Positions 28,792-37,195 of a stretch of DNA of 64,000 bases are shown one piece after another. The notes beneath the pieces were generated by a model that searched no databases, was not told the DNA's origin, and was given only the letters and a program-made list of their open reading frames with translations. Made by a program: the position numbers and the translations under genes. Each line of letters opens with the position of its first letter. The stretch's first letter is position 1. The DNA lies in NCBI GenBank assembly GCA_022984795.1, contig JALIHJ010000012.1, positions 62,001 through 126,000 of the forward strand. The letters are read 5' to 3'. This DNA is from Fabrea salina. Lineage: Eukaryota; Ciliophora; Heterotrichea; Heterotrichida; Fabreidae.

Positions 28792-29913
28792 ATGGAACCT
28801 GAAGACCTAGTAAAAACCAACTGTAAAGAAGTGCACAACTCTATTTTGGAGCAAGAAAACTTCCCCAACTGGAAGGAGATTGCAGACGACCTCAAACAAT
28901 TGAACTGGCTGGAGTTGGGTCCAAGCAATGCCTGCGAAGTTTGTGAGAACTTGATTGACATAGGAGACTTGTGCGCTCTAGAAAGCAAAGACGGCAACAA
29001 GCGATTCAATGTTTTGAAACTCAACAGAGTCAAAAACGTACTCAACAACAACATTTTTGCCTTGACTTCTGACAACCAAAAAGTAAAGGAACTCTGTGGA
29101 GCACTTAAGAAAAAGATCAATTCGATCAGTTTCTTCCAAATAGTTAAAAACGATATTTTCACAGGTGACGCTTCTAAAGCTTCTCTTTCGTTCAGGAAGT
29201 ATGACACTATTTTTACAGACTTCAAAAATACTGTCAGTCCTATATTCACCCCTATAGACGCTGCTTTTAGAAGAGAAACTGGGAAAAGCATCCAGTCGTT
29301 CATGGAGTCTGAATTCTATAACCAAGCAATAGTCATCAACAAAGCTAAAATACAAGGCGACGCCAAACAACTCCTAGAAAAATACGAACCTACAACCTTC
29401 GGACACTCAACCAACTACTACTGGCAGACAGGAAGACAACCAGACTACTACGGAGAAGTTTCCCAAGAAGGCAAAAAACAAGGCTACGGCAAAGTCACTT
29501 TCCCTAACGGAGACACTTATGAAGGCAACTGGGAGAACGACCAAATGAACGGATTAGGAATTTACAGTTGGAAAATCGGAGGTAGGTATGAAGGGGCTTT
29601 TGAAACAGGGAAGATCCAAGGAGCTGGGAAAAGGTTCTACGCTTCAGGAAACGTCTACGAAGGAGAGTTTTTAGATGGCAAGAAACAAGGCAAAGGAGTG
29701 ATGGTTTTCAGCAACGGGGACATCTACGAAGGAGACTGGAACAAAGACGACATGGAAGGACAAGGAACTTACAAGTGGGTGTCAGGAGACACTTATGTTG
29801 GAAGTTTCCAAAGGGACAAAAGGCATGGTTCTGGCTGTTTGACGCTATTTAACCAAGAAGTTTACAACGCTGAGTGGTTCGAAGACAAGATGGTAGACAG
29901 AGCTAAGAATTAA
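28792..29913 (+). CDS. MORN-repeat protein
   Basis: The 373-residue protein from the ATG at 28792 (MEPEDLVKT) has a helical N-terminal half without recognised domain and a C-terminal half of about six MORN repeats (residues 230-365: GYGKVTFPNGDTYEGNWEND, GAGKRFYASGNVYEGEF, GKGVMVFSNGDIYEGDW). MORN repeats form beta-hairpin rods that bind membranes or partner proteins and are common at cortical and ciliary structures in ciliates. An earlier in-frame ATG at 28699 would overlap the anoctamin gene and is rejected. Confidence 0.88.
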   Translation: MEPEDLVKTNCKEVHNSILEQENFPNWKEIADDLKQLNWLELGPSNACEVCENLIDIGDLCALESKDGNKRFNVLKLNRVKNVLNNNIFALTSDNQKVKELCGALKKKINSISFFQIVKNDIFTGDASKASLSFRKYDTIFTDFKNTVSPIFTPIDAAFRRETGKSIQSFMESEFYNQAIVINKAKIQGDAKQLLEKYEPTTFGHSTNYYWQTGRQPDYYGEVSQEGKKQGYGKVTFPNGDTYEGNWENDQMNGLGIYSWKIGGRYEGAFETGKIQGAGKRFYASGNVYEGEFLDGKKQGKGVMVFSNGDIYEGDWNKDDMEGQGTYKWVSGDTYVGSFQRDKRHGSGCLTLFNQEVYNAEWFEDKMVDRAKN

Positions 29914-29926
29914 ATACCTAGTACAC

Positions 29927-30316
29927 TTAGAAACCTTCCTCTTTGAATATTTCAGAGAGTCTGACTTCTCTGAGCTCTCCAAACAGTTCTTCAGGGTTGA
30001 TGTCATCCCTTTGTTTAAATTCTTTTTTGTTGAGTAAGTTGCAAACTGTATTTAAAAACTGCGAACTTTGTTTAGGAGTGAAGTTAAGTTTGCGCTTAAC
30101 TTTAGTTTTCTCTGATGAGCAAGTTGAAGGGGTTCTTTGGGGTTTCTTAGGAGTGTTGAAATTTGGTGTGTTGTGTTTAGACTGTTTGTGGAAGAGTTTT
30201 CTTTTGATGGTTTTAAAGTTTGACTGGATCTGGCTGAAGTTAGACCTCAGGAGGGGATTCAGAGTTCTGTACAAGTAGTCCAGTTCTAGTTTCTTCTCAA
30301 TGTTAGATGTTTCCAT
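29927..30316 (-). CDS. Unknown basic protein (129 aa)
   Basis: No family was recognised. A helical N-terminus (EKKLELDYLYRTLNPLLRSN) is followed by a basic Thr/Pro/Ser-rich middle with TPKKPQRTPS, a typical pattern of proline-directed kinase sites. A short second helical region and an acidic C-terminus (NPEELFGELREVRLSEIF) close it. It is convergent with the MORN gene (13-bp gap) and only 3 bp from the PLAC8 gene upstream. It could be a nuclear or cell-cycle-regulated protein, but that is a guess. Confidence 0.65.
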   Translation of the reverse strand: METSNIEKKLELDYLYRTLNPLLRSNFSQIQSNFKTIKRKLFHKQSKHNTPNFNTPKKPQRTPSTCSSEKTKVKRKLNFTPKQSSQFLNTVCNLLNKKEFKQRDDINPEELFGELREVRLSEIFKEEGF

Positions 30317-30319
30317 TAG

Positions 30320-30637
30320 TTAGTTATTAATCCTTAAACCCCTTGTTTTAAATTCTTTATACTCTTGGATCGCTGCACATTGCCCACAAAACCAGTGAAC
30401 GCAAAGGTCCTCCAGAAAGCTTCCTTGTATGTCGTAGGCTTCTCTGATCCTTCCTCTATTAACTGCTCCTCCTATACAACAGAAAAGCCCTATCAAAAAG
30501 GGAGTGTTTTTTCCACTGGAGTATAGAAAGTCTATCACATCTGCCTGGATGCTGGCTTTCCCTATTTGGTTGCATGAACGACAGCAAATGCTGAGATCGC
30601 CAAAGCAGTCAAACAGATCTTCTTGGAAATCTGACAT
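30320..30637 (-). CDS. PLAC8-family cysteine-rich protein
   Basis: The 105-residue protein starts at the ATG at 30637. The family signature is visible: FDCFGDLSICCRSC near the N-terminus, then FLIGLFCCIGGAVNRGRIREAYDIQGS and EDLCVHWFCGQCAAIQEYKE. PLAC8 proteins are small, membrane-associated and Cys-rich. Plant and animal members influence cell size, cadmium resistance or calcium flux. The open frame continues 10 codons upstream to another ATG, but the inner start gives the better family length. An unusually long 278-bp spacer precedes it. Confidence 0.85.
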   Translation of the reverse strand: MSDFQEDLFDCFGDLSICCRSCNQIGKASIQADVIDFLYSSGKNTPFLIGLFCCIGGAVNRGRIREAYDIQGSFLEDLCVHWFCGQCAAIQEYKEFKTRGLRINN

Positions 30638-30915
30638 ATTAATATCAACACGGCCAAAAACAACCAATTTAAAGTTTTTACAGTTGCACTCTGCCTAAAA
30701 CTTAGAGTGTTGGTTGGTAGGTTATAAGGAGTCTTTGGACTCAAAGTACGTTTGAATCCTGGTTTTTTTATTAATCTGAAAAATCACAAATATACACATA
30801 GAAGCAGACTTTAATTCCAAACGGTCTCACAAGACAAGCCCAAAAATACAGCATATTTAAAAGTTAAATACAAACCAAAAAAATCTATTTTAAATCTGGA
30901 CCAAAGAATTCTTAA
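30638..30915. other. 278-bp spacer without a supported gene
   Basis: This spacer lies between two minus-strand genes and is far longer than most here. It contains a perfect five-base-pair hairpin (GAGTC-TTTG-GACTC) near 30729-30742 and a run of seven T at about 30763-30769, about 15 bases after a GTTTGAATCC box. These recall Pol III features, but no tRNA fold can be made. The rest is A/T-rich. A small RNA gene is possible but unsupported. Confidence 0.3.
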
Positions 30916-31203
30916 TTAGCCTCTTTTCTGCTTTAAGCAGTTAAAGAACTCGTTTAGATCGACAAAGCCATCTCCGTCGGTATCGGCCATCTTCATGAAC
31001 TCTTCTACTTCTTCGTCACTCAAATTAACTTTTTCTACTTTGGAAACGAAGTTCCTGAATTCGTCCTTTTCAATCTTGCCATTGCCATTGCGGTCAATCA
31101 ACTTAAACATAACTTCCACTTTAGAGTCATCATTTTCGCCCATGAAAGCAGCCATAGAATCTTGGAAAAGTTGTATGTCTTCCTGAGTAATTTCTCCTGC
31201 CAT
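30916..31203 (-). CDS. Two-EF-hand calcium-binding protein (95 aa)
   Basis: A small calcium sensor with two EF-hands: DRNGNGKIEKDE (residues 37-48) and DTDGDGFVDLNE (residues 74-85). All calcium-liganding positions are present. The length is about half that of calmodulin, matching a one-lobe parvalbumin/calbindin-like or centrin C-lobe-like protein. Ciliates have many such proteins in cortical contractile fibres. It lacks the N-terminal basic tail of centrins. Tandem with eL32, 39 bp apart. Confidence 0.88.
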   Translation of the reverse strand: MAGEITQEDIQLFQDSMAAFMGENDDSKVEVMFKLIDRNGNGKIEKDEFRNFVSKVEKVNLSDEEVEEFMKMADTDGDGFVDLNEFFNCLKQKRG

Positions 31204-31242
31204 TTATTATAGCCAACAGCTTCATTAAGAATGTGAGGTTAG

Positions 31243-31644
31243 TTATTTTTTCTCTTCAGCTCTGAGCTTGGCATTAGGATTGGTGACCCTGATATCCAAC
31301 TCAGCAGCTCTTTCGAGCAACTGTTTGCGCTTTTTGGCACTTAAACAGTGGGCGAGTTCGGCGCAGTACACTCTGTTGTGCATGAGCATGACTTCAAGGT
31401 CCTTTTCATTTGTCACTAAGAACTTTTTGAAGCCGTTTGGAAGGATATGTCTTGCTTCTTTGTTTGTTCTAAAGCCAATCCCCGGCATCTGCATGTTACC
31501 TCTGAACTTCCTCCTAACTCTACAGTCGATTCCGTGTGGTTTCCTCCAGCTAGGCTTTACACGCTTAAATCTGTCGCTTTGGAACCTGAAAAAGGCCCTC
31601 TTGTGCTTGGTTTCTTTCTTCACACGGACGAGTGGAGATGCCAT
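31243..31644 (-). CDS. RPL32: Ribosomal protein eL32
   Basis: Large-subunit cytosolic ribosomal protein, 133 residues, the normal size. Hallmarks are KKETKHKRAFFRFQSDRF, WRKPHGIDCRVRRKF, GFRTNKEARHILPNGF and LEVMLMHNRVYCAELAH. Starts at the first ATG (MASPLVRVKK). Ends in TAA. No intron is seen. Confidence 0.97.
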   Translation of the reverse strand: MASPLVRVKKETKHKRAFFRFQSDRFKRVKPSWRKPHGIDCRVRRKFRGNMQMPGIGFRTNKEARHILPNGFKKFLVTNEKDLEVMLMHNRVYCAELAHCLSAKKRKQLLERAAELDIRVTNPNAKLRAEEKK

Positions 31645-31677
31645 ATTATTTATCAGCCTCTAGTTTACATATATATA

Positions 31678-32325
31678 CTAAGAGCAACAGCCCTTCTTTT
31701 TAGGGGGATTAGACTCGCTCTGGACAGGCCTGGTCTTGATAGAGTAGGCACTGGGGTCTTTAGCCACCAGTAGTTCGTGTTTCATTTTGGTCACAATGAC
31801 CCTTGCAATTGTTTCGAACAGCTGACTGACTCCGTCTCCTGACTTAGCTGAGCATTCTAAAAACTCTGCCTCGAAGTTGTCAGCTAAGTCCTGGCCTTCC
31901 TCAAAAGACACCACTCGTTCTCCGCTGTCTTTTTTGTTCCCGATAAGGACTATGTTCTGTCCACTTTCAATCGAGTTGTGCTCCCGATAGTCCTGCACCC
32001 AGGTTCTGACGTTGTTGAAGGTTTCTCGGTTGGTTATGTCGTAAACAGCTACACACCCGTGCGATCCTCTGAAGTAGCAGTTCGTTATGGGTTTGAAGCG
32101 CTCCTGGCCTGCAGTGTCCCATATCTGGAGTTTCACTCTTTTGCCTTGCATTTCTAGTGACTTTATTTTAAAGTCCACTCCTATAGTGCATATGTAAGTA
32201 TCTTCGAAGTAATCATCAATGTACCTCAGAAGCAAAGAGCTCTTCCCCACTGCAGCGTCGCCTATCAGAACTATTTTGAGCAGATAGTCAAATTCTTGCA
32301 ATTTGGACATATTCATTTGGTCCAT
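31678..32325 (-). CDS. Rab-family GTPase, Rab1/Rab8-like
   Basis: Small GTPase of 215 residues with a complete motif set: P-loop GDAAVGKSS, switch I TIGVDFKIKS, DTAGQERFKPITNCYFRG, NKKD and ECSAKSGDGV. It ends in GCCS, a double-cysteine prenylation signal. The IGVDFKIKSLE segment places it in the Rab1/8/10/35 exocytic group, but the exact member is unclear. The stop is TAG. It shares a 108-bp spacer with the divergent VPS35 gene. Confidence 0.92.
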   Translation of the reverse strand: MDQMNMSKLQEFDYLLKIVLIGDAAVGKSSLLLRYIDDYFEDTYICTIGVDFKIKSLEMQGKRVKLQIWDTAGQERFKPITNCYFRGSHGCVAVYDITNRETFNNVRTWVQDYREHNSIESGQNIVLIGNKKDSGERVVSFEEGQDLADNFEAEFLECSAKSGDGVSQLFETIARVIVTKMKHELLVAKDPSAYSIKTRPVQSESNPPKKKGCCS

Positions 32326-32433
32326 TTATAAGAAACCTAACACCTGAACTTAAGACTTAACTTCAAAAACTTAAAGGCACTTAGTTTAGTTGTTAAGTTT
32401 TAATACACTTACTTAATATAATAGTGGAAGAAA

Positions 32434-34749
32434 ATGGACGAAGAACAAGAAAAGTATTTGGAAGAGGCTGTGTCAGTAGTCAAGCAGGAGTCATTCCAAA
32501 TGCAGCGCTCTTTGGACGCTTCCAACCTACGCGAAGCCATGAAGCACGCCTGCAACATGATTTGCGAACTCCGCACTAGTTTGCTTTCCCCCAAAACTTA
32601 CTACGAGCTCTACATGCAGGTGTTTGACCAGCTCAGTCGCTTAGAAGCTTACTTCATGGAGGAGTACAGGCGCGGACGCAACATGCTTGAGCTTTACGAA
32701 AAAGTTCAACACGCAGGCAACATCCTTCCTAGACTGTACTTGCTCATAACAGTGGGTTCAGTTTACATCCAAACTCGCGAAGTTGCCTCTAAAGAAATCC
32801 TCAAAGACCTTATTGAAATGGTCAAAGGAGTCCAACACCCTATGCGGGGACTCTTTTTAAGGTACTACCTCAACAAGATGTGCAAGGACAAACTCCCTGA
32901 CAAAGGCAACGAGTACGAACAAGAAAGCAGCGATGTCACCGATAGCATTGACTTCCTTTTAACCAACTTGTCCGAGATGAACCGCCTTTGGGTAAGGATG
33001 CAGCACACTGGAAGCATCAGGGACAAAACTCGCAGAGAAAAAGAAAGGAACGACTTAAGAGTTACTGTGGGCGAAAACATAGTTCGTCTGTCAAGTTTAG
33101 AAGGAGTGACTATTGAACTCTACGAGTCAGTGGTTTTGCCTAAGATTTTAGAAGTCATTACTTCTAGCAAAGACTTGATTTCGCAGCAGTACTTGATGGA
33201 CTGCATCATCCAGGCGTTTCCAGACGAGTACCACTTGCACACCCTCAAAACACTTTTGGAAGGGTGCACTCAGCTGCAAACTGGAATTGAAATTAAGTCT
33301 ATCCTCATTAACTTACTGAACAGACTGAGCGACTACGCTGGAGAACAGGACATAGAAATTGTGAGGCAGATTGACATCTTTGGACTCATTAAGAACTACA
33401 TTGACTCAGTGATTTCTGAACAAGCAGGTTCCACTGAAACCAAAAAGTTGCTTGAACTCCAGGTAGCCTTTTTAAGGCTTTCTCTGAAGTGTTACCCTTT
33501 GAACACTGAAAACGTAAACGCTATTTTGGACTCTTGTGTGAAACTGATTGAAAAGGGCCACCCTGAAGGCAGACTAGACCCTGAATCACTTAAGTGCATT
33601 GTGAAGTTGCTTTCTTTTCCACTCGAAACTTTGAGTTTAGCTATACTGTCTATGAACTTCTACCCTAAACTTATGGGGTACTTGCAGTTCAACTCTCGAA
33701 AACAAGTAGCTTCAAAGATTGTAGAAGCCGTAGTCTCTAGCAAAAAGGTCCTGGACAGCATGGAAGTTATGCAGCAACTTTTAGAGTTCATTGAGCCTTT
33801 ATTGTTTGACTCCTCTGACGGCGGAGACTCAGAAGCCTATGAATTCGAAGACGAGCAACAAAGTATAGGCAAGCTAATTCACCTTATTCAGAGTGAAGAC
33901 TTAGACGCTTACTTCGACATGCTTTTGCTAGTTAAAAACAAACTACAAAAAGGAGGCATTAAAAGGATGAGTTTTACTTACCCGCCTTTGGTGTTTGCCT
34001 TTATTAGGTTTGTAAGTGTTTTAGAGAAAAGCGAAGTTGAAACGAAAGTTACTGTAGAAAGAGTGCTTAAGTTACTACTAGAGTGCGTTGGCAAACTTGA
34101 AATGGAACACCCTGAACTTTCTTTAAGGCTGAACCTTCAGTGTGTGCAGTGTATCAACAACTTCAAAAACTTTGTTCCTTACGAAGAAATAGCTTATGAG
34201 TTCGCTTCCCAAGCACTCGTTATCTACCAAGACGAACTTTCTGAGTCCCACGCTAAGCACCTTGCCATTACCATTATCACAGGTACTTTTATCCACTTGA
34301 ACTGTTTCGAAGAAGACAACGGGGACACACTTGTGACCAACTGTGCTCAGTATGCTGCTAGACAACTCAAAAAGCCTGACCAGTGCATTGGAGTCACTCT
34401 TGTAACTCACTTGTTTTGGAACGAGTACACTCAAAACGAAAGAAGAGTCATAGAGTGCCTTAAAAAAGCTGTTAAGATTGCTGACATTTGTGTGACTAAC
34501 CCCAAAAACATCGTACTGTTTGTGACCATACTGAATAAGTACCTTTACTTCATGGTCAACGAAGTTCCTTCTATAGAAGACGAGGCAGTTAACAGCTTAA
34601 TCGAACTTATTAGAGAACACCTTTCCAACATCGAAAGCGACTCAGAAGCTAAAACCAGCATGGAGGAATGCAAGAATTACTTTAGAAACACCATCAACTA
34701 CATCAAGAACCGCCAGGCTGAAGGCAAGTTGAACGAGATTTCTGTTTAA
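32434..34749 (+). CDS. VPS35: Retromer subunit VPS35
   Basis: Core scaffold of retromer, which retrieves receptors from endosomes. The 771-residue alpha-solenoid starts at MDEEQEKYLEEAVSVVK. The conserved PRLYLL motif that binds VPS26 is at about residue 99. The C-terminal part has LAITIITGTFIHLNCF and LKKPDQCIGVTLVTHLFW, matching animal VPS35. Length agrees with the family. The Nudix gene follows 5 bp after the stop. WASH1, which retromer recruits to endosomes in animals, lies 11 kb away in the same window. Confidence 0.95.
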   Translation: MDEEQEKYLEEAVSVVKQESFQMQRSLDASNLREAMKHACNMICELRTSLLSPKTYYELYMQVFDQLSRLEAYFMEEYRRGRNMLELYEKVQHAGNILPRLYLLITVGSVYIQTREVASKEILKDLIEMVKGVQHPMRGLFLRYYLNKMCKDKLPDKGNEYEQESSDVTDSIDFLLTNLSEMNRLWVRMQHTGSIRDKTRREKERNDLRVTVGENIVRLSSLEGVTIELYESVVLPKILEVITSSKDLISQQYLMDCIIQAFPDEYHLHTLKTLLEGCTQLQTGIEIKSILINLLNRLSDYAGEQDIEIVRQIDIFGLIKNYIDSVISEQAGSTETKKLLELQVAFLRLSLKCYPLNTENVNAILDSCVKLIEKGHPEGRLDPESLKCIVKLLSFPLETLSLAILSMNFYPKLMGYLQFNSRKQVASKIVEAVVSSKKVLDSMEVMQQLLEFIEPLLFDSSDGGDSEAYEFEDEQQSIGKLIHLIQSEDLDAYFDMLLLVKNKLQKGGIKRMSFTYPPLVFAFIRFVSVLEKSEVETKVTVERVLKLLLECVGKLEMEHPELSLRLNLQCVQCINNFKNFVPYEEIAYEFASQALVIYQDELSESHAKHLAITIITGTFIHLNCFEEDNGDTLVTNCAQYAARQLKKPDQCIGVTLVTHLFWNEYTQNERRVIECLKKAVKIADICVTNPKNIVLFVTILNKYLYFMVNEVPSIEDEAVNSLIELIREHLSNIESDSEAKTSMEECKNYFRNTINYIKNRQAEGKLNEISV

Positions 34750-34754
34750 GGTAA

Positions 34755-35537
34755 ATGGCCCAGGCTAAGCTTTCCTCATGCGTGGTGTTACTAAGAGAAA
34801 CCAAAACTAGCTTTGAAGTGCTTATGCTGAAGCGCAGACAAGGAATGAGTTTTGGCAAAGCCTTTGTGTTTCCAGGGGGCGTGCTAGAACCCCTTGACAC
34901 TTCTTTTGAGTGGCTAGAAATTCTAGGGTGCGCACCTGAGTTTCTGCCTTCTAACCACTACAGCTGTTCTGTAGAACTTACTTCACTCAAGATCACTGCT
35001 ATCAGAGAAACTTGGGAAGAAACTGGAATTTGGCTGGGGAACGGGCAGTTTAGGTTCAAAGACAACTTTTTAGAAAGCTGCAAAAAAGGAACTGTGCCAA
35101 GTGTAGAAAAACTCAACTACTTTGCAAGAATCATTACTCCTTTAAGTTTACCTAAAAGGTTCGACACAACCTTTTTCACTTCTGTGGTTGACAGAAGTAA
35201 CCAAGTCTTTCTTAACTCCCAAGAAAGCGAAGTGTTTATGTGGAGTCACCCAAGTGAAATTTTAAATTTGTTTTCAAACAAAGAAGTAGTACTAATGCCT
35301 CCCCAAGTGTACATTCTCCACTTACTCAACAAGCACCAGTCACTTACTAGCTTAATGGAAGCAAACCCCCACAGAACTCCTTTGTTGTTCCAACTCCAAC
35401 AAGAAATAGCTATACTTCCAGGTGACCACAGACACCAGTTCACTCTTCCAGAAGTTAAGTCACTTAAACTTGAGCACTTTCTGAGTTTCAAGCCTTCCAA
35501 AATAGGTGTGTATTGCTCGCCCGCTTTGGATCTTTAA
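34755..35537 (+). CDS. Nudix hydrolase, NUDT19-like
   Basis: A 260-residue protein with an interrupted Nudix box. FPGGVLEPLDTSFEW gives the first glycine and REITWEETGI-type residues (IRETWEETGIWL, near residue 88) give the REUXEEXGU core, separated by an insertion of about 35 residues. This split arrangement is typical of NUDT19, a peroxisomal or mitochondrial CoA-ester hydrolase. The N-terminal VVLLRETKTSFEVLMLKRRQ fits that family too. No clear C-terminal peroxisomal signal is seen (ends PALDL). Confidence 0.85.
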   Translation: MAQAKLSSCVVLLRETKTSFEVLMLKRRQGMSFGKAFVFPGGVLEPLDTSFEWLEILGCAPEFLPSNHYSCSVELTSLKITAIRETWEETGIWLGNGQFRFKDNFLESCKKGTVPSVEKLNYFARIITPLSLPKRFDTTFFTSVVDRSNQVFLNSQESEVFMWSHPSEILNLFSNKEVVLMPPQVYILHLLNKHQSLTSLMEANPHRTPLLFQLQQEIAILPGDHRHQFTLPEVKSLKLEHFLSFKPSKIGVYCSPALDL

Positions 35538-35574
35538 CTAAAACCATAATAGCCGTATATTTTAGACATAGTAA

Positions 35575-35913
35575 ATGGTGCTCGTAAGCAAGCAAGACCG
35601 CAGGAACATTTACAACTACCTTTTGAAAGAAGGAACTCTAGTAGTGAAGAAGGACACAGCTAAGCCACTCCACGACGAAATCAAGGTAAGCAACTTGAAA
35701 GTAATGATGGTGTGCAAGTCACTTAAGTCCAAAGGCCTCCTTGAGGAAAAATTCAACTGGCAGTATTACTACTACTACCTGAACTCTGAAGGAATCCGTG
35801 CTATGTGCGATTATTTGGGTCTGCCTTCTAACATCAAGCCTGACATTTACAAGGCACCTGCTAAAAAAAGAGAGGCTGAGGGCGCCAGAAGCTTTGGAAG
35901 GAAGAGAGAATAA
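35575..35913 (+). CDS. RPS10: Ribosomal protein eS10
   Basis: Small-subunit ribosomal protein, 112 residues, slightly shorter than animal eS10 because the C-terminal tail is reduced. Visible match: RRNIYNYLLKEGTLVVKKD, NLKVMMVCKSLKSKGLLEEKF, YYYYYLNSEGIRAMCDYLGLP, and a basic tail. Starts at MVLVSKQDRR. No intron. Confidence 0.96.
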   Translation: MVLVSKQDRRNIYNYLLKEGTLVVKKDTAKPLHDEIKVSNLKVMMVCKSLKSKGLLEEKFNWQYYYYYLNSEGIRAMCDYLGLPSNIKPDIYKAPAKKREAEGARSFGRKRE

Positions 35914-35944
35914 GTAATCACAAATTATTTCTTACTAATTTAAA

Positions 35945-36220
35945 ATGAAAAGTGTGCCCGAACAAAACTTAGAAACTTACATGAACACTATCTGCGACGT
36001 CCAGGCTTTAAAGAACTCCTACGAGTCCTGCTTAAAAAAGTCGCCTCACTGCAACTTTGAACAATCACAACTAGACTCCTGCAAGTACGTTCAGTAAGTT
36101 CCAAGCAGCGATATAGTAGCTAAAGAGTTCAGAGATTACAACATCAACCAGCAAAGAGAAGCCCTTTGGAAAACCCGCTTGGACAGAGTGCTTGCAAGAA
36201 TGCCTTTCAGAGAGAATTAA
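35945..36220 (+). CDS. Small CHCH-like protein (86 aa)
   Basis: A short gene revealed only when the intron is removed. Exons are 35945-36093 and 36109-36220. The frame gives MKSVPEQNLETYMNTICD, then four cysteines in two pairs (C-x11-C and C-x9-C), ending RMPFREN. Twin-cysteine helical hairpins of this type occur in mitochondrial intermembrane-space proteins imported by Mia40, such as respiratory-complex assembly factors and subunits. The first spacing is not the classical x9, so the identity is open. Its stop is one base from the stop of the convergent esterase gene. Confidence 0.72.
36094..36108 (+). other. 15-nt intron in the CHCH-like gene
   Basis: GTAAGTTCCAAGCAG. Without its removal the frame stops at TAA immediately after CKYVQ. 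Removal yields a continuous 86-codon frame. A is at position 10. Confidence 0.85.
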
Positions 36221-36221
36221 A

Positions 36222-37157
36222 TTAACTAAAGCTGGGAAGGTCTTGGACCATCTTGTAGATTCCGTAGATCTGGTCTCCAGTCTGCAAAGCATAGTCAGGG
36301 CCAGTGTACCCCCACCAATCCCAGCAACCCATAGGGTTCTTGGAACTCTTTTCATTTTGAGGGTAGATCACAATAATGTTGTGGCGTTCTGCCCACTCGT
36401 TCAGTCCTGAGTACTTCACAAAGTCCTCTTGAATATACTTGTAACTCATCTGGCATCCGTGGAGTGAAACGTGCACTAAGCAAGCGTCTCTTCGGCTTCC
36501 TTGGCAGCCTGTTGGAACATACATGTATCCAGTGTTAGCAAATCCTGAGTTGCTTGAACCATAGTTCTTCTGGTTAAAAGTGAGAAGGTTGGAGGCGTTG
36601 AAAGTCCCTTTTTGTTCAAGGTGTCCGTACAAGTATTTAAGTATCTGCCCAGCAGCATCGAAGTTGCAGTTGTTGATGAATGGAGGGCCTAGATAAGTGC
36701 AGTCGTTTCCCCAGTAGTCAGTGATCCAGGCGTGTTCTGAGTTAACAGAGAAATCCGTGGCAACTTTGGCCCCAAAGTGGTTGTAAGTTTGATTCAAAAT
36801 CTTGCCTATTGATGGGTTAATTACCGTGTCTTGGGTGCCAGCATATATCCACACAGGCCTGTTTTTCAAGTTAGACAGTGGGTCGATGTCTCCACTTTGG
36901 TTCTTTTCTGTAGCATACTGAATCAAGCTGTCAGGGTTGATTAAGAAAGGCGATGTCAAACAAGCAGTAGTGGCGAATACTTGGGAGTCACGTGCACAGT
37001 AGTAAGGACCTCCTGCTATGACACCCACTCCTACACAGTCTTCAGAGTGAGCAAAGTGCAGTTGCACAGCCATGTAAGCTCCTGCGCTCACTCCTGAGAC
37101 TGTGAACTTCCTTGCATTAACTGCGCTCAAAAGGTTCAGAACAAAAACCCAAAACAT
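36222..37157 (-). CDS. Secreted PHB-depolymerase-like esterase
   Basis: Alpha/beta hydrolase resembling polyhydroxybutyrate depolymerases (esterase family CE1/LpqC). The 311-residue protein from the ATG at 37157 begins with a signal-peptide-like segment (MFWVFVLNLLSAVNA). The nucleophile motif is GVSAGAYMAVQ (Ser near residue 28). The acid is probably in YAGTQDTVIN, and the histidine in NSEHAWITDYW. CWDWWGY near the C-terminus is also found in such enzymes. The protein is Cys-rich, consistent with secretion or a digestive vacuole. A grazer on bacteria could use it on stored PHB. An in-frame ATG at 37190 would precede the signal peptide and is less likely. Confidence 0.82.
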   Translation of the reverse strand: MFWVFVLNLLSAVNARKFTVSGVSAGAYMAVQLHFAHSEDCVGVGVIAGGPYYCARDSQVFATTACLTSPFLINPDSLIQYATEKNQSGDIDPLSNLKNRPVWIYAGTQDTVINPSIGKILNQTYNHFGAKVATDFSVNSEHAWITDYWGNDCTYLGPPFINNCNFDAAGQILKYLYGHLEQKGTFNASNLLTFNQKNYGSSNSGFANTGYMYVPTGCQGSRRDACLVHVSLHGCQMSYKYIQEDFVKYSGLNEWAERHNIIVIYPQNEKSSKNPMGCWDWWGYTGPDYALQTGDQIYGIYKMVQDLPSFS

Positions 37158-37195
37158 TTTATCAACAATTATATATGGAAAATTTTCCACTGATT

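Noticed and set aside
28788-29303. N-terminal extension of the anoctamin reading frame beyond 28787
   Set aside because: It is antisense to the MORN gene coding sequence and has no anoctamin-like features.
30700-30770. Possible Pol III gene: box-B-like GTTTGAATCC followed by TTTTTTT
   Set aside because: The invariant C of the B box is T, the T stem does not pair, and no cloverleaf or known small RNA fold could be drawn.
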